From the NCBI RefSeq assembly GCF_047425865.1, contig NZ_CP179735.1: DNA of 64,000 bases. One strand, 5' to 3'. The notes below the pieces were generated by a model. That model was not told where the DNA came from. It ran no database searches and saw only the letters and a list, made by a program, of their open reading frames with translations. The stretch comes from Macrococcoides equi (GTDB taxonomy: Bacteria > Bacillota > Bacilli > Staphylococcales > Staphylococcaceae). Shown piece by piece: positions 50,324 through 59,984 of the stretch. Both the position numbers and the translations under genes were made by a program. Positions within the stretch are counted from its first letter, which is position 1, and each line of letters begins with the position of its first letter.

Positions 50324-50716
50324 ATGTCAAGAACAGAATCAAGACAACACGCTATTCAAATATTATTCCAGCTGGAAACAAAAGAGCACGATATTACTAT
50401 CGAGGAAGCAACTGAATTTATCGTTGAGGCTCCATTAAAAGATGAATTTTGTGACATACTTGTACGAGGTGTCAAATCAAACCAGGATGAAATTGATGAA
50501 AAAATAAAACCACATTTAAAACAATGGACAATCGATCGTATCAATAAAATCGACCGTATTATTTTAAGGCTAGGTACATATGAATTATTATATTCAGATG
50601 CTCCAGATAAAGTGGTTGTCAATGAAGCGGTAAATTTAGCTAAAACATATAGTGATGATGATAGTTATAAGTTCATCAATGGTGTATTAAGCGAAATCAT
50701 AAAAAACAAAGCGTAG
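50324..50716 (+). CDS. nusB: Transcription antitermination factor NusB
   Basis: 130 residues, all-helical RNA-binding protein that with NusE binds boxA in rRNA leaders. Family opening SRTESRQHAIQILFQLE and the conserved RLGTYELLY / VNEAVNLAK patterns are present. ATG 50324 follows GAAGGAGAAA; the longer frame from 50288 lies inside the hairpin. It begins the nusB-xseA-xseB-ispA cluster. Confidence 0.95.
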   Translation: MSRTESRQHAIQILFQLETKEHDITIEEATEFIVEAPLKDEFCDILVRGVKSNQDEIDEKIKPHLKQWTIDRINKIDRIILRLGTYELLYSDAPDKVVVNEAVNLAKTYSDDDSYKFINGVLSEIIKNKA

Positions 50717-50723
50717 TGATAAT

Positions 50724-52061
50724 ATGGAGAAATATTTAACGGTTAGTGCGTTAAGTAAATATATTAAAGTTAAATTTGATCGTGATCCTTATCTTCAGGA
50801 AGTATTTATTAAGGGTGAACTTTCAAATTATAAAAGACATTCCAGTGGGCATCATTATTTTGCATTAAAAGATAATGGTGCAGTTATTCAAGCGATGATG
50901 TTTAGTCGCGATGCGTCACGTCTTACATTCACCCCTAAAGAAGGGGACAGTGTATTGATATCCGGACGAGTGTCAACGTATGAGTCCCGCGGCAACTACC
51001 AATTGTATGTTAATCACATGCAACTCGATGGCATTGGACTGCTATATGAGAAGTTTGAACAATTAAAAAAAGACTTTAAGGATAAGGGATATTTTGCAGC
51101 TGAACATAAAAAGTCGTTACCAAAATATCCAAAACATATTGCCGTGCTTACAGCAAGCACCGGTGCTGCAGTGCAGGATATTCGTACGACGCTTATGAAT
51201 AGATATCCACTAGCAGAAGTTACTTATATTTCGACACTCGTGCAAGGTAAAGGTGCTAAAGAAGATATTGTAAAAAATATTAATTATGCAGATAAGATTG
51301 GTGCAGATGTTATTATTTTAGGTCGTGGTGGTGGATCAATAGAAGATTTATGGGCATTTAACGAATCAATAGTTGTTGAAGCGATTTATAGTGCTGAAAC
51401 GCCAATTATCTCAGCTGTAGGCCATGAAACAGATACAACATTAGCAGATTATGTTGCTGACTTCAGAGCTCCTACACCAACAGGCGCTGCAGTACTTGCA
51501 ACGCCTGATGTTAAAGAATTGTCGTCACAAATTCTTAAATCTCAGGAATTTATGGATCATAAAATCAATTCGTTACTTAAGAAACACAATCAACAACTGA
51601 ATCAATTGATCGGTTATTATATATTTAACAATCCCTATATGCTTGTTGAACAAAATGTTCAGAGAGTCGATGAGTTGCATCAAAAAATGAAGTATTTAAT
51701 TTCAGGTCATATGCAGGAACAACGTCATATTGTTCAGTCATTAAGTCAACAATTATCATCAAAGTTATTGATTGATAAAGTAAAACAGCATGAGACAACA
51801 ATAATAAATATAGAAAACCAAATGGATCGCATGATTAAATATACAATTTCTATGAAAGTTTCTAACTTCAAAGGACAACTCGCATTATTAAGTAGCTTGA
51901 GTCCTACTGAAACACTATTACGTGGGTATAGTATTACTAGACACGATGATAAAATTATACGTTCAATCGATGACATCTCTATAGGAGATACAGTTGAAAT
52001 TGAGATGAAAGATGGTAAGTTAGAAAGTAAAGTAACGCAGAAGAATTCAACAGAGGTGTAA
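50724..52061 (+). CDS. xseA: Exodeoxyribonuclease VII large subunit
   Basis: 445 residues: N-terminal OB fold (about 1-100), catalytic domain with ALTASTGAAVQDI (about 137) and GRGGGSIEDLWAFNE (about 193), then a long coiled coil. It degrades single-stranded DNA with XseB. It starts 7 bases after nusB and ends 2 bases before xseB. Confidence 0.97.
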   Translation: MEKYLTVSALSKYIKVKFDRDPYLQEVFIKGELSNYKRHSSGHHYFALKDNGAVIQAMMFSRDASRLTFTPKEGDSVLISGRVSTYESRGNYQLYVNHMQLDGIGLLYEKFEQLKKDFKDKGYFAAEHKKSLPKYPKHIAVLTASTGAAVQDIRTTLMNRYPLAEVTYISTLVQGKGAKEDIVKNINYADKIGADVIILGRGGGSIEDLWAFNESIVVEAIYSAETPIISAVGHETDTTLADYVADFRAPTPTGAAVLATPDVKELSSQILKSQEFMDHKINSLLKKHNQQLNQLIGYYIFNNPYMLVEQNVQRVDELHQKMKYLISGHMQEQRHIVQSLSQQLSSKLLIDKVKQHETTIINIENQMDRMIKYTISMKVSNFKGQLALLSSLSPTETLLRGYSITRHDDKIIRSIDDISIGDTVEIEMKDGKLESKVTQKNSTEV

Positions 52062-52063
52062 TT

Positions 52064-52258
52064 ATGGCGAAAGATTTTGAAACGATGATGGCAGAATTAG
52101 AAAAAATTGTAAAGCAATTAGATAATGAAAATGTTTCGCTGGAACAATCTATAAAATTGTATGAAGAGGGCGTCAAATTATCTAAAGCTTGTCAGGATAA
52201 ATTGAAAGAAGCTGAAAATAAAATTGCTAAACTGCAAGAGGCAGATAAAGATGAATAA
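52064..52258 (+). CDS. xseB: Exodeoxyribonuclease VII small subunit
   Basis: 64 residues, a helical hairpin opening DFETMMAELEKIVKQLDNEN, the XseB signature. Its 3' end overlaps ispA by 8 bases. Confidence 0.95.
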   Translation: MAKDFETMMAELEKIVKQLDNENVSLEQSIKLYEEGVKLSKACQDKLKEAENKIAKLQEADKDE

Positions 52259-53111
52259 AGATTATATCGCATTGATTAATGAAAATCTTCAAAATCTTTA
52301 TCTAAATCATTCTGTTTCTGATAAATTATCTGAGTCTATCAAATATTCACTGGACGCTGGCGGAAAACGTATAAGACCCTTATTATTGATGACAACGCTG
52401 GAAAGTATGGGTGGCAAGCCAACTGATGCAATTTCTTTTGGTCTGGCGCTTGAAATGATACATACGTATTCGCTAATTCATGATGACCTGCCGGCTATGG
52501 ATAATGATGATTATCGAAGAGGGAAACTTACCAATCATAAAGTATTCGGTGAAGCGGCTGCAATACTTGCAGGAGATGCGTTACTAACAGATAGTTTCCA
52601 GCAAATTATCATAAGTGATTATGACAATGATATTAAGCTAGAGTTAATGAAACTTTTAGTGAATGCTGCAGGTTCAAACGGTATGGTTGCTGGACAAATG
52701 CTCGATATGGAAAGTGAAAATAAACGCATTTCAATAGAAATGCTTGAAACGATACACCACCATAAAACGGGTGATTTAATTCATGCTGCTGTTTATGCCG
52801 CAGGTATTATTATGAAAAGTAATCCGGATAAACTTAAATTACTTGATCAGATTGGCCGAAATATCGGTTTAATGTTTCAGATTAAGGATGATATTTTAGA
52901 TGTTGAAGGAGATTTTAATATCATCGGTAAGGCAGTGGGTAGTGATATTCAGAATGAAAAAAGTACCTATGTCTCTTTATTGGGACTGGATGCTTCAAAG
53001 AAAAAGCTTGAAGAAATTCATTTAGATACTATACAAATGGTTGATGAGGTTGCTGTTTACAAAGAACCACTTTTGGAATTAGTAGGTTTTATTGTCAATC
53101 GGAATAAATAA
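52251..53111 (+). CDS. ispA: Farnesyl diphosphate synthase
   Basis: 286 residues. First Asp-rich motif HDDLPAMDNDD (about 81), second DDILD (about 219), GGKRIRPLL near the N-terminus. It condenses IPP with DMAPP and GPP to farnesyl-PP. The ATG at 52251 overlaps xseB (AAGATGAATAA); the nine-residue longer frame is inside xseB. dxs follows after a terminator, clustering the isoprenoid genes. Confidence 0.95.
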   Translation: MNKDYIALINENLQNLYLNHSVSDKLSESIKYSLDAGGKRIRPLLLMTTLESMGGKPTDAISFGLALEMIHTYSLIHDDLPAMDNDDYRRGKLTNHKVFGEAAAILAGDALLTDSFQQIIISDYDNDIKLELMKLLVNAAGSNGMVAGQMLDMESENKRISIEMLETIHHHKTGDLIHAAVYAAGIIMKSNPDKLKLLDQIGRNIGLMFQIKDDILDVEGDFNIIGKAVGSDIQNEKSTYVSLLGLDASKKKLEEIHLDTIQMVDEVAVYKEPLLELVGFIVNRNK

Positions 53112-53135
53112 AAGCCTTTACAAGGCTTTTTTTAT
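53110..53135 (+). terminator. ispA terminator
   Basis: The stem AAAAGCCTT / AAGGCTTTT with loop TAC is followed by T residues. Confidence 0.9.
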
Positions 53136-53206
53136 TTTTCATGCATTCATAAACAATGATATAATAGGAAACATATTAAAGTAAAAGAGATGTAGGTGGG
53201 GAATTC

Positions 53207-55093
53207 ATGGATGTATCGAAAATAAAAGATCCATCGTTTATAAAAGATTTAACTGATGATGAATTAATCGCATTAAGTAGCGATATACGTCAGTTTCTTA
53301 TAGAAAAATGTGCGATAACAGGGGGACATATTGGTGCGAATTTAGGTGTTGTAGAATTAACCATTGCAATCCATCGTAGTTTTAATAGTCCTGAAGATAA
53401 AATCATTTTTGATGTAGGCCATCAAGCTTATATTCATAAAATACTGACAGGGCGTGGCGATAAATTTGATACGTTACGCCAATATAAAGGTTTGAGTGGT
53501 TTTCCGAAACTTAGTGAAAGTCCTCACGATGTATGGGAAGCTGGACATTCTTCAACTTCTTTATCGGCTGCTATAGGAATGGCCAAAGCACGTGATATTA
53601 TGGGTGATGATTATGATGTAATACCTGTAATTGGTGATGGCGCGTTAACAGGTGGAATGGCACTGGAAGCCTTAAATCATATTGGACATGACAAAACAGA
53701 TATGACGATCGTGTTAAATGATAACGAAATGAGCATCGCTCCTAACGTTGGTGCAATGCATAATATGTTTGGAAGATTACGTACTAATCAAAACTATAAT
53801 CGTGCAAAAGTTGATATTGATGGGTTTTTAAGTAAGTTACCTGGTGGTCATAAATTGCGTGATTCAGCTGATCGTATTAAAGATAGTCTTAAATATCTAG
53901 TAGTTACAGGCGTATTTTTTGAAGAACTTGGAATTAAATATGTCGGTCCGGTTGATGGGCATAATTATAATGATCTAAAAGAAGCTTTTGAAACTTCAAA
54001 GCGTATTAAGGGGCCAGTCATCGTACATGTCATCACAAAAAAAGGTAAAGGTTACAGGCCAGCTGAAGATGATAAGATTGGTACATGGCATGGACTTGGA
54101 CCATATAAACTTGAAACTGGTGAACAAGTGAAGGGGAATACAACTGCACCTGCCTGGAGTCAGATTTTTAGTGATACGATTCAGGAATTTGCTGAAAAAG
54201 ATAAGCGCGTTGTTGCTATTACACCCGCAATGCCGGTTGGGAGTAAACTCACTAGATTTCAGTCGGAATTACCTAAACAATTTTTTGATGTAGGAATAGC
54301 TGAACAACATGCAGTGACCATGTCTGCTGGACTTGCAGCAAATGGAATGTTACCTTATGTCGCTATCTACTCAACATTTTTACAAAGAGCTTATGATCAA
54401 ATGTTACACGACGTTGACCGACAAAATTTACATGTCGTGTTTGGAATAGACCGTTCAGGTTTAGTAGGAGCTGATGGAGAGACTCATCAAGGTGTCTTTG
54501 ATATTCCATTTTTAAGTCATATGCCTAACATTTCAATTATGATGCCAAAAGATGAAAATGAAGCGCGTCATATGCTGCATAGTGCTTTTTATGAGTATAG
54601 CGGACCGGTTGCTGTGCGATATCCAAGAGGGAATGGCCTAGGTGTTGCAATTGATAAAGCGCTGCAATCTATTCCTTTTGGAAAGTGGGAAACGCTTCAT
54701 AAAGGTGAAGAAATAGCTGTTTTAAGTTTTGGACCAACATTGCAATTAATAGAGGAAGTTCGAAATGAGCTGCTCAAAGAAGGCATCAAAATTGAAGTTG
54801 TCAACGCTAGATTTATCAAGCCGCTTGATACTGATTATCTCGATCAATTAGTCAAAGAAAATAAGTCCATTATTACCGTAGAAGAATCAATGTTAAGTGG
54901 AGGATTTGGATCAATGGTCGTTAACTATTACAACGATCAAAATCAGCCAATGGATATAAAACGTATAGGTATCAGTGATGAATACATTGAGCATGGTGAT
55001 GTGGAGTTATTGCTTAATGATATTGGTATTTCAAAGGCGAATATAATTAATGAAATTAAGCAATTATTAAAGCGTAAAAATGAAAAAAATTAG
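53207..55093 (+). CDS. dxs: 1-deoxy-D-xylulose-5-phosphate synthase
   Basis: 628 residues, thiamine-PP enzyme that starts the MEP pathway. Visible motifs are FDVGHQAYIHKILTGR (about 62), GDGALTGGMALEALNH (about 143), and the transketolase Pyr domain DVGIAEQHAV (about 362). A TATAAT at 53160-53165 may be its -10. It overlaps tlyA by 14 bases. Confidence 0.97.
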   Translation: MDVSKIKDPSFIKDLTDDELIALSSDIRQFLIEKCAITGGHIGANLGVVELTIAIHRSFNSPEDKIIFDVGHQAYIHKILTGRGDKFDTLRQYKGLSGFPKLSESPHDVWEAGHSSTSLSAAIGMAKARDIMGDDYDVIPVIGDGALTGGMALEALNHIGHDKTDMTIVLNDNEMSIAPNVGAMHNMFGRLRTNQNYNRAKVDIDGFLSKLPGGHKLRDSADRIKDSLKYLVVTGVFFEELGIKYVGPVDGHNYNDLKEAFETSKRIKGPVIVHVITKKGKGYRPAEDDKIGTWHGLGPYKLETGEQVKGNTTAPAWSQIFSDTIQEFAEKDKRVVAITPAMPVGSKLTRFQSELPKQFFDVGIAEQHAVTMSAGLAANGMLPYVAIYSTFLQRAYDQMLHDVDRQNLHVVFGIDRSGLVGADGETHQGVFDIPFLSHMPNISIMMPKDENEARHMLHSAFYEYSGPVAVRYPRGNGLGVAIDKALQSIPFGKWETLHKGEEIAVLSFGPTLQLIEEVRNELLKEGIKIEVVNARFIKPLDTDYLDQLVKENKSIITVEESMLSGGFGSMVVNYYNDQNQPMDIKRIGISDEYIEHGDVELLLNDIGISKANIINEIKQLLKRKNEKN

Positions 55094-55910
55094 AATAGAC
55101 CAGTGGCTTGTAGATCACGATTACTATGAAACGAAAGACGCTGCAATGAGAGCGATAATGGCAGGACTGATTTTTAATGATAATATACGCATTGATACCG
55201 CCGGAGAAAAAATAGATCCTGAAACTGCAAAAATTAGAGTTAAGGATAAACGTAAAAAATACGTCAGTCGTGGTGGTTATAAGCTTGAAAAAGCAATCGA
55301 AGAATTTAATCTAAATTTAAATGGTGTGATTCATCTTGATATTGGCGCTTCAACTGGGGGATTTACCGATTGTGCATTAAAAAATGGTGCCAGTCATTCC
55401 TATGCGCTTGATGTGGGTACAAATCAGTTAGATTATAGATTACGTATTCATCCTGATGTAACGGTTATGGAACAAACCAATTTTCGCTATGTAAAAGCTG
55501 AACAGTTTGACCCTTTACCCAATTTCATTACGATTGATGTGAGTTTTATTTCTTTAGAAGTCATTCTCAGAAAACTGGTTGATATTATTCAACCCGGCAC
55601 AACGATTATTGCTTTAATTAAACCTCAATTTGAAGCGAGATATGAATTTGTTGATAAAGGAATAGTTCATGATCAATCTGAACATGTCTATGTACTCAAT
55701 GAAATTGGAAATCTATGCTCATCATTAAATATTGAAATGCGACAATTAACCTTTTCTCCGATTACAGGCACGAAAGGTAATATTGAATATTTATTACATG
55801 GTATTTATCTATCAGACAGTGTCGATACAACATCTTGTGATAAAAAAACATACAACGAAAATGTATATTTAGAATTAGTAAAAAATGCTTTTCAAAATTT
55901 AGAGAACTAA
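55080..55910 (+). CDS. tlyA: TlyA-family rRNA 2'-O-methyltransferase (YqxC)
   Basis: 276 residues: N-terminal S4 RNA-binding domain (about 3-63), then a FtsJ-like methyltransferase with SAM motif LDIGASTGGFTDCAL (about 85). TlyA relatives methylate rRNA; some are called hemolysin A through old naming. The order dxs-tlyA-argR-recN is conserved in Bacillus. Confidence 0.93.
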   Translation: MKKIRIDQWLVDHDYYETKDAAMRAIMAGLIFNDNIRIDTAGEKIDPETAKIRVKDKRKKYVSRGGYKLEKAIEEFNLNLNGVIHLDIGASTGGFTDCALKNGASHSYALDVGTNQLDYRLRIHPDVTVMEQTNFRYVKAEQFDPLPNFITIDVSFISLEVILRKLVDIIQPGTTIIALIKPQFEARYEFVDKGIVHDQSEHVYVLNEIGNLCSSLNIEMRQLTFSPITGTKGNIEYLLHGIYLSDSVDTTSCDKKTYNENVYLELVKNAFQNLEN

Positions 55911-55939
55911 ACCACTGATATGATGATCGGTGGTTTTTT
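55909..55939 (+). terminator. tlyA terminator
   Basis: The stem AACCACTGAT / ATCGGTGGTT (one G-T pair) with loop ATGATG is followed by TTTTTT. Confidence 0.88.
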
Positions 55940-55973
55940 CATATACATAAAATTCTATATGTGCTAAAATTAC

Positions 55974-55989
55974 ATGTATAATTATACAT
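55974..55989 (+). promoter_or_regulatory. ARG box overlapping the argR promoter
   Basis: The 16-base perfect palindrome ATGTATAATTATACAT contains a TATAAT (55977-55982) that is probably the argR -10. It fits the AT-rich palindromic ARG box pattern, so ArgR likely represses its own gene. Confidence 0.6.
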
Positions 55990-56005
55990 ATAAGGGGGCG
56001 CAACG

Positions 56006-56458
56006 ATGGCGAATAAAACAATAAGACAAATTAAAATCCGTGAAATTATTTCTAATCAGCAAATTGAAACACAAGAAGATTTAGTTGAAAAATTAAATGA
56101 ATACAATCTAAATGTTACACAAGCTACAATCTCAAGAGATATTAAAGAATTACAACTTATTAAAGTACCCACACCAAGTGGCCAATATATATATTCATTA
56201 CCTAGAGATAGAAAATATCATCCATTAGATAAACTGGGTCGTTATTTAATGGACTCGTTTGTTAAGCTGGATAGCGCAGATAATCTACTTGTTCTTAAAA
56301 CATTACCAGGGAACGCTCAGTCTATCGGGGCAATATTAGATCAGCTGGAATGGGAAGAAGTCGTAGGTACAATTTGTGGTGATGATACATGCTTAATTAT
56401 TTGTAAGGATAAAAAGGCTGGAGAAGTAATTACAGAACGTATATTTAACATGCTTTAA
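56006..56458 (+). CDS. argR: Arginine repressor ArgR/AhrC
   Basis: 150 residues: N-terminal winged helix with the conserved VTQATISRDIKELQLIKV (about 37-54) and C-terminal arginine-binding hexamer domain ending GTICGDDTCLIICKD. AAGGGGG lies 7-8 bases before the ATG. Regulates arginine synthesis and breakdown genes. recN follows 13 bp later. Confidence 0.96.
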   Translation: MANKTIRQIKIREIISNQQIETQEDLVEKLNEYNLNVTQATISRDIKELQLIKVPTPSGQYIYSLPRDRKYHPLDKLGRYLMDSFVKLDSADNLLVLKTLPGNAQSIGAILDQLEWEEVVGTICGDDTCLIICKDKKAGEVITERIFNML

Positions 56459-56471
56459 TTGGAGGAATTTT

Positions 56472-58139
56472 ATGCTGTTATCATTATCTATTAAACAGTT
56501 TGCAATCATAGAAGCATTAGAAATCGAGTTAAAAGATGGATTAACTGTACTGAGTGGTGAGACCGGCGCAGGAAAATCGATTATTATTGACGCGATTGGA
56601 CAGTTGATTGGTATGAGAGCCAGTCAAAATCTGGTTAGACATGGTGAAAACAAAGCAATAGTTGAAGGCATTTTTGACATAGATCATAATCAGCGTGTTA
56701 AAGATTTACTAACCGCAAAAGATATTCCACTTGATGATTTTATGCTCGTTAAAAGGGAGATATTAAAGTCCGGGAAGAGTATATGCAAAATAAACAACCA
56801 GACAGTAACACTCTCTGAACTGAAAACAATTATGCAGGAATTACTGGATATTCATGGGCAGCATGAAACACAAGTACTTTTAAAACCTAAATATCACTTA
56901 ACACTATTAGATGATTATGCAAAAGGTCAGTATGACAGCCTCTTGTCTGAATATCAGGCAACTTATCAGCAATATATCGAAAAATCAAATGAACTTAAAA
57001 ATTTGCAGCAAAAAGATGAGGAACTTTTACAACGATTAGATTTAATTAAATATCAACATAAAGAATTAACAGAAAAGAATTTGATTGCAAATGAAAAAGA
57101 TACATTAACAGAAGAGATTAACCGACTTCAAAATTTTGAAAAACTGAGTGATGCATTGACTAAATCTGTTAATTTATTAAGCGAAGAAAATAAAATATTA
57201 GATTTATTATTTGAATTTAACGCCTCACTTAAAGAGATAAGTGAAATTATACCTGATAAATTCAGCAAGACACTGGAAGAATCTGAAGGTTTGTATTATA
57301 TTCTGGATGATGCCAAACATACGTTACATGATGAATTAACTAAAAATGAATATGATGAAAATGAATTAAATAACTTAGAAACACGAATGAATGAAATTCA
57401 GTTCCTCGAAAGAAAATATGGTAAAAGTTTACCGGAACTCATTCCTTTTATAGATGAATTAGAAAAGGAAATTAATACGATTGAAAATATTGAAGAATCT
57501 ACTTCTCAATTAACTGAGACGATACATCAGCTACATGGAAAGCTTTTAGAATTAGGTGAAAGTTTAAGTAAAGCCCGTCGAAAAGTTGCACAGAAATTAC
57601 GTAATGATATCTTAGATGAAATACATAATCTTGAAATGAAAAGTGCTAATTTTGAAATGGCATTTACTAAAACAGAACCGACTGCAACAGGTATTGAATC
57701 GTTAGAATTCATGATTAGTCCGAATAAAGGTGAACCATTAAAACCACTCGAAAAGATTGCTTCTGGTGGAGAACTTAGTCGAATGATGTTGGCGCTTAAA
57801 AGTATATTTGCAGAATCTAAAGGTAAAACAGCTATCCTGTTTGATGAAGTTGATACAGGTGTATCAGGAAAAGTAGCTCAGAAAATGGCAGAAAAAATGT
57901 ATGATATATCCACACATATTCAAGTGATATGTATTTCTCACTTACCACAGGTTGCAGCAATCAGTGATCAGCATTTATATATTGAAAAAATTGAACAGGA
58001 TGACAGAACCATCACACAAGTTACAGAATTAAATAGAGAATCCAGAATTAAGGAAGTTGCACGCATGATATCTGGGGTTGAAGTAACACCGCTCACATTG
58101 GAGCATGCAGCAGAATTGATTCATCAAAATAAGAAATAA
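56472..58139 (+). CDS. recN: DNA repair protein RecN
   Basis: 555-residue SMC-like ATPase for double-strand break repair: Walker A SGETGAGKS (about 29), long coiled coils in the middle (about 150-370), signature IASGGELSRMMLALK (about 428), Walker B ILFDEVDTGVSG (about 455). It follows argR in the same direction; the Spo0A-like gene starts 17 bp after its stop. Confidence 0.97.
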   Translation: MLLSLSIKQFAIIEALEIELKDGLTVLSGETGAGKSIIIDAIGQLIGMRASQNLVRHGENKAIVEGIFDIDHNQRVKDLLTAKDIPLDDFMLVKREILKSGKSICKINNQTVTLSELKTIMQELLDIHGQHETQVLLKPKYHLTLLDDYAKGQYDSLLSEYQATYQQYIEKSNELKNLQQKDEELLQRLDLIKYQHKELTEKNLIANEKDTLTEEINRLQNFEKLSDALTKSVNLLSEENKILDLLFEFNASLKEISEIIPDKFSKTLEESEGLYYILDDAKHTLHDELTKNEYDENELNNLETRMNEIQFLERKYGKSLPELIPFIDELEKEINTIENIEESTSQLTETIHQLHGKLLELGESLSKARRKVAQKLRNDILDEIHNLEMKSANFEMAFTKTEPTATGIESLEFMISPNKGEPLKPLEKIASGGELSRMMLALKSIFAESKGKTAILFDEVDTGVSGKVAQKMAEKMYDISTHIQVICISHLPQVAAISDQHLYIEKIEQDDRTITQVTELNRESRIKEVARMISGVEVTPLTLEHAAELIHQNKK

Positions 58140-58156
58140 TTAAAGGATGAAGAAAT

Positions 58157-58849
58157 ATGGTACTTAAAGTTGCAATCATAGAAGATTCAAGGGATTTAGC
58201 AGTCTCAATCAAAAATCATCTCGAAAAACACAATATAAAAGTAGTGGGTATGTGTCATAACGGAAAAGATGCACTTAAGATGATTAATGAATGTAGATTT
58301 GATTTACTGTTACTTGATTTAATATTGCCACACATAGATGGTATAACGCTTTTAAAAGATCATATACCTAATCCTCATCCATATAAAATTATTTGTTTAA
58401 GTGCTTTTGGTAAAGATTCTGTCCTTTCTGAGGCTTTAGACTCTGGTGCTGATTATTTTATTCTCAAGCCAATTAACTTTGAAAATTTCGTCAATCGAAT
58501 TTGTCAGATCTGTAATATTGATGAGATGAAGATAAAACAGAATAAACTAGAACAGCTAGGTTTTAATGAGAAACATAAAGGCACTAGATATATACACGAT
58601 GCAGTGGATATTCTTAAAACTTTAGAGAAAAATAATAATCATTCAAAAATTCATCTGACAAAAGATCTATATCCAGGAATTGCAGAAAAAAACAATGTTA
58701 AAAATGCAAATGTTGAACGCTCTATCAGACATGCGATTGAAAAGGCATGGGATAATGGTCTAAAATCGATTATGCATAAAAAAGGTATTGTTAATAAACC
58801 AACAAGTGGAGAATTAATTGATTTTATCATGGAGGAGTATTATGACTAA
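58157..58849 (+). CDS. spo0A: Spo0A-like response regulator
   Basis: 230 residues. The receiver domain (about 1-120) has an acidic pocket at IIEDSRD, the phospho-acceptor Asp in LLLLDLILPHIDG (about residue 55), the switch Ser in CLSAFG and Lys in ILKP. The C-terminal domain (about 140-228) matches Spo0A effector domains through LTKDLYPGIAEKNNV, NVERSIRHAIEKAW and the final PTSGELIDF. It is about 37 residues shorter than B. subtilis Spo0A: the hinge is short and the tail trimmed. It sits in the syntenic place behind recN, but spoIVB is missing. With only 17 bp after recN it has no room for its own promoter. The end overlaps the glpQ-like gene. Spo0A identity is firm for the fold; conserved function is not shown. 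Confidence 0.92.
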   Translation: MVLKVAIIEDSRDLAVSIKNHLEKHNIKVVGMCHNGKDALKMINECRFDLLLLDLILPHIDGITLLKDHIPNPHPYKIICLSAFGKDSVLSEALDSGADYFILKPINFENFVNRICQICNIDEMKIKQNKLEQLGFNEKHKGTRYIHDAVDILKTLEKNNNHSKIHLTKDLYPGIAEKNNVKNANVERSIRHAIEKAWDNGLKSIMHKKGIVNKPTSGELIDFIMEEYYD

Positions 58850-59573
58850 AATCATTGGACATCGAGGCTATGCAGCATTGTATCCAGAAAATACGATGAT
58901 AAGTTTTAAGAAGGCATATGAACATGGTGCAGATGGCATTGAACTAGACATTCATTTGACGAAAGATAATGAAATTGTCGTGATTCACGATCCTACTTTA
59001 AATCGAACGACCAATCAAAAAGGAAAAGTGAATGAAAGCACTTTAACTGAGATTAAAAATGCACGTATAAAAAGTAGTCTTTTCAAAGTGACGGATGAAC
59101 AAGTACCCACTTTAAAAGAAGTAATGGATTGGATTATAGAAACAGATTTAGTCATAAATATTGAAGTAAAAGGTATAACAAAAGGAGAGCTGGAAGATAT
59201 ATTAGTCCAGCTGCTAAATCAGTATGATATGAAAGAACGTATCATCATTTCAAGTTTTAATCTGGATAGCTTACTGAGAATTGAACAACTTGATTCAAGC
59301 TATCATACTGCTCTCCTTACGGATAAGAAATTAGGAGAACCATGGATGTTTATGGAATCACATGGGATTAATTCAGTGCATCCTTATGGCAAAACATATA
59401 TGAAAGATGATCAAAGGCAAACATTAACGAGCTACAACTTACCGGCACGTGTATACACAGTGAATCATGCTCGTGACATTTCATTTTGGCTTAATGCAGG
59501 GCTGGATGCTATAATAACAGATGAAGTCGAACGAGCGGTGCTACTTAAAAAGGAATACGAATCAAAAAAATGA
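58842..59573 (+). CDS. yqiK: Glycerophosphodiester phosphodiesterase (YqiK/GlpQ-like, cytoplasmic)
   Basis: 243 residues with GDPD motifs IGHRGYAALYPENTMISF at the start, DGIELDIHLTKD (about 39) and VVIHDPTLNRTT (about 52). There is no signal peptide, so it acts in the cytoplasm on glycerophosphodiesters. ATG 58842 follows TGGAGGAG; it overlaps the spo0A stop by 8 bases, so the two genes are coupled. B. subtilis has yqiK in the same neighbourhood. Confidence 0.95.
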   Translation: MTKIIGHRGYAALYPENTMISFKKAYEHGADGIELDIHLTKDNEIVVIHDPTLNRTTNQKGKVNESTLTEIKNARIKSSLFKVTDEQVPTLKEVMDWIIETDLVINIEVKGITKGELEDILVQLLNQYDMKERIIISSFNLDSLLRIEQLDSSYHTALLTDKKLGEPWMFMESHGINSVHPYGKTYMKDDQRQTLTSYNLPARVYTVNHARDISFWLNAGLDAIITDEVERAVLLKKEYESKK

Positions 59574-59583
59574 TATAAGAAAA

Positions 59584-59625
59584 ATAAGAGAATCAATCAT
59601 AAAAGATTGACTCTCTTATTTTTTA
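59584..59625. terminator. Bidirectional terminator between the glpQ-like and DUF2627 genes
   Basis: The stem AATAAGAG-AATCAATC with its partner GATTGA-CTCTCTTATT (small internal mismatch) and loop ATAAAA is flanked by A-run and T-run. Confidence 0.87.
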
Positions 59626-59852
59626 TAGAACTTTTCCTGAGCGCGTTTGTTTTTCTTCTCAATATGCAGAATATAACCACCTACAAAACTCACACCAAAA
59701 ACCATAAGTATAAATCCAATTAAAAATTGCAGCCAGATATAGTGTAATTCAGGAACAAGTATTCCAAACACAGCATCTCTCATCCACTTAATACCAAGAC
59801 CCGCAAAATAGATAGGAATAACAAGAACCATCAAAGCAATAATTTTTTTCAT
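59616..59852 (-). CDS. yqzF: DUF2627 membrane protein (YqzF-like)
   Basis: 78 residues with two hydrophobic segments (about 3-22 and 38-62) and a basic tail. B. subtilis yqzF lies in the same interval before the bkd genes. I start at the Met of MKKIIALM, after AGGTGA; the seven-residue longer frame is less likely. Function unknown. Confidence 0.85.
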   Translation of the reverse strand: MKKIIALMVLVIPIYFAGLGIKWMRDAVFGILVPELHYIWLQFLIGFILMVFGVSFVGGYILHIEKKNKRAQEKFYKK

Positions 59853-59984
59853 ATTTTCACCTGCCAATAGCATTATACCAAAATAAATAAAAATTATTAA
59901 CCAAAATTTTTTATTATTTTAAAATAATAATTAAAGAAAAATATATAATAAGAAGCATAAATTAAAGCAATTGCACAGCAATTT

